Shown here one piece after another: positions 1 through 7,217 of a stretch of DNA of 35,551 nt; the first letter of the stretch is position 1; every line of letters starts with the position of its first letter. The DNA comes from Bacteroidia bacterium (GTDB lineage: Bacteria > Bacteroidota > Bacteroidia > Bacteroidales > Paludibacteraceae), in NCBI GenBank assembly GCA_021152555.1, contig JAGKVE010000030.1:1-35551 (forward strand), written 5' to 3'. The notes under the pieces were generated by a model that was not told where the DNA came from, searched no databases, and saw only the letters and a program-made list of their open reading frames with translations. The position numbers and the translations under genes are program-made.

Positions 1-657
1 ATGAAGGGTAATAGGCTATCTATTTCAAGAATAAATATGATCTCTAGTACAGATTTAAAGCTTTGGTCTAAGCCTAAAGTATTATTAACTGCTCTAGATG
101 TTCCATATGCTTCAGATTTCTCAGAGCCAAGACTATCGAGACCACAGCTAGTAATGTGGGAGGGGAAATATAGATTATACTTTGGTGCATCTCATAGAGT
201 TTTATATGATACTAAGCAAAAGTGTACTCAATACCTTTCATTTGCAGAGAGTGATACCATAGAAGGTCCTTATGTTCCTTTACAAAAGCCTTTGATGGCT
301 ACCGATCCAGATAGTGAGTATTGTAATTTAGCTCTTGGTAGTGTGAAGATAATTCCATGTGCACAGGGCTTTGCTGCTATACAGTGTCCATTCTTCTACG
401 ATAAGGAGGAAAAGAGAAGTCGTTCTCTTATGCTTTTATTAACTAGTGAGGATGGGATTAAATTTGAGCAGAAAAGAGTTATCATGCCTCCTGTTAAAGC
501 TGGCTGGGCTTCAAGGTACATCACCTCCTGTGATGCTATTTATAGAGCAGAGGAGAAGGCTTGGTATTGCTACTTTAGTGCTAATGGAATTGATGAGGAT
601 TTAAAATTTATACATTTTAGAGAGTCTTTAGGACTCTTAATTGGTAATCAAAGATAA
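1..657 (+). CDS. Glycoside hydrolase-like beta-propeller protein (possibly 5'-partial)
   Basis: The frame is open from the first base of the window to TAA at 655-657 (218 aa), so the true start may lie upstream. The pattern W-x-G-K-Y-R-L-Y-F-x-A-S near residues 53-64, followed by Y-L-S-F-A-E-S and G-P-Y, resembles the blade repeats of five-bladed beta-propeller glycosidases (GH43/GH32/GH130-like). I cannot assign catalytic acids, so substrate is unknown. Its base composition is much richer in A+T than the genes that follow, as is common for O-antigen or capsule genes and for recently acquired DNA. It ends 1 nt before the HlyD start. There is no signal peptide at the visible N-terminus. The fold assignment is a family-level inference from a few motifs. 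Confidence 0.5.
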   Translation: MKGNRLSISRINMISSTDLKLWSKPKVLLTALDVPYASDFSEPRLSRPQLVMWEGKYRLYFGASHRVLYDTKQKCTQYLSFAESDTIEGPYVPLQKPLMATDPDSEYCNLALGSVKIIPCAQGFAAIQCPFFYDKEEKRSRSLMLLLTSEDGIKFEQKRVIMPPVKAGWASRYITSCDAIYRAEEKAWYCYFSANGIDEDLKFIHFRESLGLLIGNQR

Positions 658-658
658 T

Positions 659-1648
659 ATGAATAAAGAAAAAGAAGGAAGTCTGCTATTGGGTCTGGTG
701 GCCCTTTTAGCAGTAGTGATTGTAGTGGCATTAGTGGGTGTTTTTGCCTTACAACCGGAGGAGACTCTCATTCAAGGAGAGGCAGAGGCAACAGAATACC
801 GTGTGTCCGGCAAAGTCCCGGGACGAATAGAGATGTTTCTTTATGAAGAAGGAGACCAAGTTCACAAAGGCGACACACTGGTAATCATTTATTCGCCGGA
901 GGTGGAAGCCAAGAAAGAGCAGGCTCTGGCCGCCCGTGACATGGCAGAAGCCGTAAACCAGAAAGCGAAAAACGGAGCCCAACGCGAACAGATAACCGGA
1001 GCGTATGAGTTATACCAGAAAGCCAAAGCCGGCGAAGAAATCTACCGCAAGAGTTATGAGCGTGTGCAACGATTGTACGACAAGGGAGTAGTCTCCGCCC
1101 AGAAGCGCGACGAAGTGGAAGCGCAATACAAAGCCGCAACCGCTACCGTGCGTGCAGCCAGAAGCCAATACGACATGGCTCTCTCCGGGGCGCGCGTAGA
1201 AGACAAAGCAGCCGCTGAAGCCCAGGTAGCCAGAGTAGATGCCATATTGAAAGAAGTGGCAGCCGCGGAAGCGGAACGCTATCTGCTCTCTCCATGCGAC
1301 GGCGAAGTGAGCGAGTTATTCCCCAAAGTAGGCGAACTGGTGGGGCAAGGAAGTCCGGTTATGGCGATCGTCGATCTGAACGATGTATGGTTCACATTCT
1401 CCGTACGCGAAGACATGCTCTCCCGTTTTGCTGTAGGCAGCGTGATTGAAGTCCGGATTCCCGCTCTGGGCGAGACCTGCTATCCGCTGACCGTGACACA
1501 TATCAAAGCGATGGGAACCTATGCCACATGGCGCAGCACGAAACAAAACGGCGGCTATGATGTCCGCACCTTCGATGTCAAATGCCGCCCGCTGGCGCAG
1601 ATTCCTAATCTGCGACCGGGAATGACGGCATTGGTGGTTGAAAATTGA
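659..1648 (+). CDS. HlyD-family membrane fusion protein
   Basis: Periplasmic adaptor that links an inner-membrane exporter to a TolC-type outer-membrane channel. The 329-aa product has a short basic cytoplasmic N-terminus, one membrane segment (residues 9-29), a biotinyl-lipoyl-like half (VSGKVPGRIE...GDQVHKGDTL), a long Ala/Glu/Lys-rich coiled-coil hairpin (about 80-205), the second lipoyl half (SPCDGEVSELFPKVGELV) and a beta-barrel domain. I chose ATG at 659; a TTG at 641 in the same frame would overlap the upstream gene. It is followed by two ABC-2 permeases, the arrangement of the YhiI/YhhJ type. Neither an outer-membrane factor nor a separate ATPase gene is in the window. The stop codon lies in a heptamer repeat tract shared with the next gene's start. 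Confidence 0.9.
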   Translation: MNKEKEGSLLLGLVALLAVVIVVALVGVFALQPEETLIQGEAEATEYRVSGKVPGRIEMFLYEEGDQVHKGDTLVIIYSPEVEAKKEQALAARDMAEAVNQKAKNGAQREQITGAYELYQKAKAGEEIYRKSYERVQRLYDKGVVSAQKRDEVEAQYKAATATVRAARSQYDMALSGARVEDKAAAEAQVARVDAILKEVAAAEAERYLLSPCDGEVSELFPKVGELVGQGSPVMAIVDLNDVWFTFSVREDMLSRFAVGSVIEVRIPALGETCYPLTVTHIKAMGTYATWRSTKQNGGYDVRTFDVKCRPLAQIPNLRPGMTALVVEN

Positions 1649-1665
1649 CGGTTGAGAGTTGAAAG
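1631..1665 (+). repeat. Heptamer tract (TTGRNRR) across a gene junction
   Basis: Five consecutive 7-bp units start with TTG: TTGGTGG, TTGAAAA, TTGACGG, TTGAGAG, TTGAAAG. The tract contains the HlyD stop codon (1646-1648) and the TTG used as possible start of the next permease (1659). Seen directly; whether copy number varies is unknown. Confidence 0.7.
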
Positions 1666-2834
1666 AGATTTTCAAAAACATATGGCATGTGATGCAACGG
1701 GAGGTACACCAGATGTTTGCCCGTCCGCTTTATATGTTTGCATCAGTGGGTGTAATGCTGCTCTCTACATTCTTTTTCCTCACGTTGATGCGGAGAGGCT
1801 CTGCAGAGAAAATGCCTATTGCCTTTGTCGATCTGGACCAGACCTCCATCTCCAGACGGTTATGCCACGAGATGCAGGCCACTCCTTCAGTAGATATCTG
1901 CCTCATCACTTCTTCCTACCCGGAAGCCCGCGAAGCAATGCAACAGGGTCATGTGTATGGCATCTTTGTTATTCCGGACGGTTTCTACGACGATTTGGTT
2001 GCTTTCAAACGTCCCAAGATGGATTTCTACGTCACAAACGCTTATACCGTAGGTGGCAACACCGCCTATAAACAGATGCTCACAATGGTCAACCTCACCT
2101 CCGGCGCATTCCAACGCGAAGTACTGCGCAAGAAAGGTCTTCCGGATGACGTGATTATGCATCGTATCCAACCGCTGACAATCGAAGGACATATGATTGC
2201 CAACCCATGGGGGAACTACTCTGTGTATCTCGTAAGCACAATTTTACCGGGTATATTAGGATTGATCTGCATAATGCTGACCATCTTCGCCATCGGGTAC
2301 GAATTGAAGATGCGCACTTCCCGCGAGTGGCTTCGCACAGCCGGCGGCAACTATACCGTAGCCATGATAGGCAAACTGATACCCTATACGATTATTTATC
2401 TGGTACTGGGAATAGGGTGTCATTTGATACTCTACCGTTTTGCGGGATTTCCGGTTTACGGCAGTCATTCACGGTTGCTTTTCGGACTGCTGCTGTTTAT
2501 CATGGCCATGGAGGCGATGGGTATCTTCCTGATAGGATGTCTGCCCACGTTACGCGATGCAATCTCCATCGGAGCACTGTATTCCATGCTGGGGTTTTCC
2601 TTGTCCGGTTTCACCTATCCGGTGATGAACATGCTTCCTCCGGTTCAGGCGCTCAGTTATCTGGAGCCTTTGAGGCATTATTACCTGATTTACGTCAATG
2701 AAGCGCTGATGTGCGCGCCCACTATCAACAGCCTGGCTCCTGCCCTCTCGCTATGCGCTTTCATGCTCCTTTCGTTAGCCATAGCGCCAAGACTGCACAA
2801 GGCATTGATTTACCAAAATTATCCGCTGAAATAA
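1659..2834 (+). CDS. ABC-2 type transporter permease (first of pair)
   Basis: Inner-membrane permease of the ABC-2 family, 391 aa from a TTG start. It has one membrane segment near residues 25-45 (YMFASVGVMLLSTFFFLTLM), a large periplasmic domain (about 46-185) with the family pattern I-A-F-V-D-L-D, then about five membrane segments toward the C-terminus. The N-terminus KEIFKNIWHVMQRE resembles relatives, which favours TTG 1659. However, that TTG is one unit of a heptamer repeat, and an ATG at 1692 is the fallback. The stop overlaps the next ATG by one base (TAATG), so translation is probably coupled. Together with the HlyD protein it probably exports a small molecule or drug; the substrate cannot be read from the sequence. 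Confidence 0.88.
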   Translation: MKEIFKNIWHVMQREVHQMFARPLYMFASVGVMLLSTFFFLTLMRRGSAEKMPIAFVDLDQTSISRRLCHEMQATPSVDICLITSSYPEAREAMQQGHVYGIFVIPDGFYDDLVAFKRPKMDFYVTNAYTVGGNTAYKQMLTMVNLTSGAFQREVLRKKGLPDDVIMHRIQPLTIEGHMIANPWGNYSVYLVSTILPGILGLICIMLTIFAIGYELKMRTSREWLRTAGGNYTVAMIGKLIPYTIIYLVLGIGCHLILYRFAGFPVYGSHSRLLFGLLLFIMAMEAMGIFLIGCLPTLRDAISIGALYSMLGFSLSGFTYPVMNMLPPVQALSYLEPLRHYYLIYVNEALMCAPTINSLAPALSLCAFMLLSLAIAPRLHKALIYQNYPLK

Positions 2835-4063
2835 TGCTACACTTTCTAAACCATATATGGCTTCAATTAAAAGAGACCGGATGGGTTTTCACCATTGAGC
2901 TAAAACGTATCTTCCGGGATCCGGGAGTAATGGTGATATTCATTTTAGCCACATTGGCCTATCCGTTCCTATACAAGGCTATCTACTGGCGTGAACAGAT
3001 CACCGATATCCCCATAGCCGTAGTAGATCTGAGCCGATCACAGGAGAGTCGCGAGTTTCTCCATCGCTGGAATGCAGCGCCGGATATCAAGTTAGCCTAT
3101 ACCTGCGCCTCGATGGGGGAAGCAGAACAATTGCTGCGAGACCAGAAAGTTCACGGAATCATTTATTTCCCGCATGACTATGCAGCGCAGTTGGCAGACC
3201 CACTCGGTCAGGCACATATCTCACTGTATTGCGACATGAGTTCCTTCCTCTATATGAAGGGAATCTATCTCAGTTGCAATCAAGTAATGCTGGAATCCAT
3301 GCGCAACATCCAGATTGACCGCTATGAGCAAATGGGCATGGACCAGGAGTTTGCCTGGGCTTTGGTGCAAGACGCCCCCTACTCGGAGACCGCGCTTTTC
3401 ACCCCTACCGGAGGTTATGGCTCCTTCCTTATTCCTGCCGTATTGGTATTGATTCTCCATCAGACGCTACTGTTCGGCATCTGTATGCTTGGCGGAACCG
3501 CGCGCGAGGAGAACAAGCAACTATTCCGTATCCCCGGCAGGCGGCGCGGATGGTCGGCTCTACGTATCGTATTAGGCAGGGCTGCCGCATATTTTGTAAT
3601 CTATTACGCTTTGGCGGCTATCTTGATGATAGCACTTCCCAGGCTCTTCAATCTGCCTCATATAGGCGCAGTAGGAGACTTGCTACGGTTTATAGTACCC
3701 TATCTACTGGCTACTATTTTCTTTTCCATGTGCGTCAGTGTATTTATCCGGAACCGTGAATCGGGTTTGGTATTGCTGATTTCAAGTTCATTGATTTTCC
3801 TCTTCATGGCCGGCATATCATGGCCTAAAGAGATGATTCCCGAAGCATGGAGATATCTCTCATATGCCATTCCTTACACTGCCGGAGCAAACGGATTCAT
3901 ACATATCTCCTCCATGGGTGCTTCCCTATGGACAACCCGCATGGAATATGATACTCTCTGGATGCTAACCGGTGTATATTTTATACTGGCATGCTGTCTC
4001 TTGTTTATCATAGGATGGCTCCATGAACGCACAGAACACCAACAATCACATGCCCATAACTGA
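2834..4063 (+). CDS. ABC-2 type transporter permease (second of pair)
   Basis: A 409-aa ABC-2 permease, paralogous to the preceding gene. It has an N-terminal membrane segment (VMVIFILATLAYPFLYKAIY), a periplasmic domain opening with I-A-V-V-D-L-S-R-S, and five C-terminal membrane segments, including P-x-x-L-V-L-I-L-H-Q-T-L-L-F and the late GISWPKEMIP loop typical of the family. ATG 2834 overlaps the previous stop; the longer open frame from 2711 is rejected because it would overlap the first permease by more than 120 nt. The pair may form a heterodimer. No ATP-binding domain is present in either permease. Confidence 0.88.
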   Translation: MLHFLNHIWLQLKETGWVFTIELKRIFRDPGVMVIFILATLAYPFLYKAIYWREQITDIPIAVVDLSRSQESREFLHRWNAAPDIKLAYTCASMGEAEQLLRDQKVHGIIYFPHDYAAQLADPLGQAHISLYCDMSSFLYMKGIYLSCNQVMLESMRNIQIDRYEQMGMDQEFAWALVQDAPYSETALFTPTGGYGSFLIPAVLVLILHQTLLFGICMLGGTAREENKQLFRIPGRRRGWSALRIVLGRAAAYFVIYYALAAILMIALPRLFNLPHIGAVGDLLRFIVPYLLATIFFSMCVSVFIRNRESGLVLLISSSLIFLFMAGISWPKEMIPEAWRYLSYAIPYTAGANGFIHISSMGASLWTTRMEYDTLWMLTGVYFILACCLLFIIGWLHERTEHQQSHAHN

Positions 4064-4064
4064 T

Positions 4065-4847
4065 ATGAAACAACATTTTGCATTGGTCACCGGCGCATCG
4101 TCGGGAATCGGATTTGAGTTTGCGCGCCAACTGGCGGTGCGCGGATACAACCTGCTGATAGTCAGCAATGAAGAAACTATTCATGATCGCGCAGAAGAAC
4201 TGCGCGAGGCATTCAGCCCTCAGCTTTCAGTTATTCCTCTGGTGATGGATCTGAGTCGTCAGGAAGCCGCGCGAGAATTGTACGAATACACCCAAGCGCA
4301 GGAGATAGAGGTGGAAGTGCTGGTTAACAATGCCGGCGTTTATCACGACCGGGACATACTGGATGACAGCGAGGGTTTCACGTCGCTTATCCTCAACCTG
4401 CATATGTACACACCCGCTATGCTGTGTTACCTCTTCGGCCAGGATATGCGTGCCCGTAAACACGGGTATATCCTCAATGTATGCTCGGTGACCAGCAAGA
4501 TCGTTGCACAGCGTCTCGGTACCTACGCATCTACCAAATCATTTCTGGCGGCATTCACCCGTTCGCTGCATATTGAGTTAAAACCTTATGGCGTGTACGT
4601 AACTAATGTCAGTCCCGGCGCGGTAGATACCGGATTATTCAACATCAGACCGTGGATGACAAAAGCCGGCAAATGCCTGGGCATTATTGCTTCTCCCCAG
4701 ATGTTAGTGCGCCGGGCATTGCGCGCGCTCTTCCACGGGCGGAGCAAAGTAACCATTCCTGCTGTATTCTGGCATATACTGACATTTATCATTCTCCTGA
4801 TTCCTACATGGCTTTTACGCCTGATCAGGAGGCTTGGCTGGTTTTGA
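4065..4847 (+). CDS. Short-chain dehydrogenase/reductase (SDR)
   Basis: Classical NAD(P)-dependent SDR of 260 aa. The Rossmann glycine motif T-G-A-S-S-G-I-G is at residues 9-16, N-N-A-G-V near 90, and the catalytic Y154-x3-K158 in Y-A-S-T-K. The proline-rich 'SPGAVDTGLF' segment follows. The C-terminus ends in a hydrophobic stretch plus basic residues (FIILLIPTWLLRLIRR), so it may sit at the membrane. ATG 4065 lies 1 nt after the permease stop; upstream in-frame ATGs (4023, 4050) would overlap it. The stop overlaps the next gene (TGATG). The substrate is unknown, and its link to the flanking transporter and repair genes looks purely operonic. Confidence 0.9.
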   Translation: MKQHFALVTGASSGIGFEFARQLAVRGYNLLIVSNEETIHDRAEELREAFSPQLSVIPLVMDLSRQEAARELYEYTQAQEIEVEVLVNNAGVYHDRDILDDSEGFTSLILNLHMYTPAMLCYLFGQDMRARKHGYILNVCSVTSKIVAQRLGTYASTKSFLAAFTRSLHIELKPYGVYVTNVSPGAVDTGLFNIRPWMTKAGKCLGIIASPQMLVRRALRALFHGRSKVTIPAVFWHILTFIILLIPTWLLRLIRRLGWF

Positions 4848-6115
4848 TGTACGTTCATCTGGATTGCAATAATTTCTTCGTCAGCTGCGAGTTGGTGTCA
4901 CGACCGGAACTGAAAGGGACTCCCGTTGTAGTAGCAAACAATAACGACAACAACGGAGGGATTATTCTTGCTCTCAACCAAGAAGCCAAAGCGGCGGGGC
5001 TGAAGCGCGGCAATCCGATTTTCCAGGTCAAGGAGTTGATTGACCGCTGCCACGTTACCGTCATTGATGTGCATCACAACCTCTATCACGAGATTTCCCA
5101 CCACATAATGGACGTAGTCAAACAGACCGAGATGGTCCTGAACTTCGTGCAATACAGCGTAGATGAGTTTTTCGGCGAGATGCCGGATGACGATCCTGTA
5201 CGCCTCCGCCATTACCTGCAGCAACTAAAAGACCTTATCCTGCAAGAGACGGCTATCCCTGTTTCATGCGGAGCCGGCGAGACATACACGCTCGCCAAGA
5301 CCGCTACGCATTTTGCCAAACGCTATGCCGGGTACAGAGGGATATGCGTAATGACCCATGACAAGCGCGAAAAAGCACTCTCCATTCTGCCGATAGAACA
5401 GGTTTGGGGAATAGGCCGAAGACGCGTCAAGGACATCCGGCAGAAAGGTATTCATACCGCCTTGGATTTTGCCCGCAGAGAAGAAGTATGGGTTCATCGT
5501 CTGTACGGTGTTACAGCTGCGCGTACATGGAAAGAACTGAATGGTCAGCCTGCGCTCACGCTCGCCAGCCATGAGAAGCAGAAATCCATCATGTACAGCC
5601 GTACGTTCGCCCACATGACGGCCAGTCGCGAGGTTCTGAAACGCGAGTTAAGCAATTATGCTACTGCAGCCGCCCGGAGGCTCAGAAAACAAAAAGCCAT
5701 ATGCCATACCGTAAGTGTCTTTTTGGCAACAAATCGGCATAGGGACGACCTGCCGCAATATTCCAATGATGCCACTCTGCGGTTGCAGACTGCTACGGAC
5801 GACTCCGCCCAGCTCATCAATGCCGTAGAACACTTGCTGGACCGCCTCTATCGTGAAGGCTATTATTACAAGCAGGCAGGCGTCATTCTGGGGCAACTGC
5901 AATACTCCGCAGGCATACAGTTGGACATGTTTGTCTCCAACCAGGCGGAAGACGCTTCCCGCCAGAAACGGCTCATGCATGCTATAGACCAGATCAACAA
6001 CAAATTCGGCACCAACCAGATCCATTATGCTATCCAGGGTCATGACGCACAAGACGAACAGATGGCTGGATTCATGCGCCCGCACAGAATAGAAGACGAT
6101 GAGACCGACGATTGA
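4847..6115 (+). CDS. Y-family translesion DNA polymerase, UmuC type
   Basis: Error-prone polymerase of the UmuC branch, 422 aa, the same length as E. coli UmuC. Catalytic metal ligands are visible: D6 in H-L-D-C-N-N-F and D106-E107 in Y-S-V-D-E-F-F. The helix-hairpin-helix G-I-G-R-R-R-V-K-D and the little-finger region follow, with a UmuC-like C-terminus. The fingers loop, normally S-N-N-D-G-C in relatives, reads A-N-N-N-D-N-N-G-G, about three residues longer and Asn-rich. ATG 4847 overlaps the SDR stop (TGATG). No umuD is next to it; the next gene, overlapping by 17 nt, is a SprT-like protease. No LexA box was recognised upstream. Confidence 0.92.
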   Translation: MYVHLDCNNFFVSCELVSRPELKGTPVVVANNNDNNGGIILALNQEAKAAGLKRGNPIFQVKELIDRCHVTVIDVHHNLYHEISHHIMDVVKQTEMVLNFVQYSVDEFFGEMPDDDPVRLRHYLQQLKDLILQETAIPVSCGAGETYTLAKTATHFAKRYAGYRGICVMTHDKREKALSILPIEQVWGIGRRRVKDIRQKGIHTALDFARREEVWVHRLYGVTAARTWKELNGQPALTLASHEKQKSIMYSRTFAHMTASREVLKRELSNYATAAARRLRKQKAICHTVSVFLATNRHRDDLPQYSNDATLRLQTATDDSAQLINAVEHLLDRLYREGYYYKQAGVILGQLQYSAGIQLDMFVSNQAEDASRQKRLMHAIDQINNKFGTNQIHYAIQGHDAQDEQMAGFMRPHRIEDDETDD

Positions 6116-6506
6116 GTATATACAGACACGCTTCAACGAATACAACGCCCGGTTCTTTGAAGGAACATTGCCTCCTATACCTGTCAAACTGAGCAATGCC
6201 AAGACATTCTTAGGCAAACTCTGTTTCAAGCGCAAGCGGAAATGGTTGTTCGGCGATTATTACAATACCGGTTTCGTGCTACGTATCAACACCCGCGCGG
6301 ACTTGCCCGAAGAATTGATAGAAGACACTATCTTACATGAGATGATTCATTATTATATTGCCTTTAACCAATGGCGCGACACCAGCACTCACGGACAACT
6401 CTTCCGCCGCGAGATGAAACGCATCAACGAAAAAGGCGGCAGACATATCTCTATATCTTACCGCCCTAATCCGGAACAGTTAGCGCAACTCCGCGTTAAG
6501 AATTAA
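6099..6506 (+). CDS. SprT-like zinc metalloprotease domain protein
   Basis: A 135-aa SprT-like protein. The zinc/catalytic motif is H80-E81-M-I-H84, with the likely third ligand H98 in S-T-H-G-Q-L-F-R-R-E-M. The family includes bacterial SprT and the eukaryotic Spartan protease, which degrades DNA-crosslinked proteins. There is no C-terminal zinc-ribbon, so this is a minimal version. The start overlaps the polymerase gene by 17 nt, implying translational coupling and a shared DNA-damage role (inference). Its TAA overlaps the stop codon of the convergent SIMPL gene within TTAA (6503-6506). Confidence 0.88.
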   Translation: MRPTIEYIQTRFNEYNARFFEGTLPPIPVKLSNAKTFLGKLCFKRKRKWLFGDYYNTGFVLRINTRADLPEELIEDTILHEMIHYYIAFNQWRDTSTHGQLFRREMKRINEKGGRHISISYRPNPEQLAQLRVKN

Positions 6507-7192
6507 TCCAGATAATAATCTACGGTGGTGACTACGCGCACGTGTTTGATCCACGGCTGGTATGGGTCATTCTCGATGGAGAACTGGCCCTGGCTGGCGC
6601 GACGGATAGAACCGAGCGAGCACTGCGCATCGTCAGCGAACTTCTGCGCTACGGCGCGGGCGTTCTGCGTAGCCTCTTCAATCATAGCCGGCTTGAGTTC
6701 GGGCAGACCGTTGTACTGGTAGTCCAGATCCCACTTGTTGGAAGAAACGATGATGCCTTCCTTGAGCAAGGCCGCTTCCTTGCCTTGGGAAGCAATGACC
6801 AGTTTCACTTTGTCTGTAGATACGATGATGGAAGTGCGGAGGGAATAACGGTACTCCGGACGGTTGTTGCTGTAGTAGTTCTCCCAGTTGTTGTCCACCG
6901 AGATCGGTCCCTGCCGAAGGTCGCTCTCTTCAAATCCCAGTGCGAGCAAGTGTTTCTTCACTTTCTCAGACACATGGCCGATCTGCTGGTAGAGCGACGG
7001 CAAATCATTGCCGTTCCATCCGAAAGAGAGCGGCCATACTACGTAATCCGCCTCCACCTCACGGGTACTCAGTCCTTTTACAGTTACTGCGCGGTCTTTG
7101 TCAGCGAACTTGCTGATACCGCAATAGACGAACAAGCCTGCTAGGCTCAGTCCGAGCGCAACCAATGCGCCTGCTAATACGTTATTTTTCAT
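6503..7192 (-). CDS. SIMPL-domain (DUF541) periplasmic protein
   Basis: A 229-aa protein with an N-terminal signal anchor (residues 5-26). A SIMPL/DUF541 domain follows: VTVKGLSTREVEADYVVWPLSF at the start, then alternating helices and strands and a terminal strand V-R-V-V-T-T-V-D-Y-Y-L-D. The family (YggE, BP26/OMP28) is periplasmic or envelope-associated and poorly understood, with reported links to oxidative stress. It lies 25 nt downstream of the Na/Pi cotransporter gene and is probably co-transcribed. The stop overlaps the convergent sprT-like gene by four bases, leaving no room for an intergenic terminator. Confidence 0.87.
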   Translation of the reverse strand: MKNNVLAGALVALGLSLAGLFVYCGISKFADKDRAVTVKGLSTREVEADYVVWPLSFGWNGNDLPSLYQQIGHVSEKVKKHLLALGFEESDLRQGPISVDNNWENYYSNNRPEYRYSLRTSIIVSTDKVKLVIASQGKEAALLKEGIIVSSNKWDLDYQYNGLPELKPAMIEEATQNARAVAQKFADDAQCSLGSIRRASQGQFSIENDPYQPWIKHVRVVTTVDYYLD

Positions 7193-7217
7193 TTTTGGGT
7201 TGGTTCTGGTTGATTAA

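Noticed and set aside
4652..4846. Upstream extension of the polymerase frame
   Set aside because: It lies entirely within the SDR gene; the family N-terminus begins at ATG 4847.
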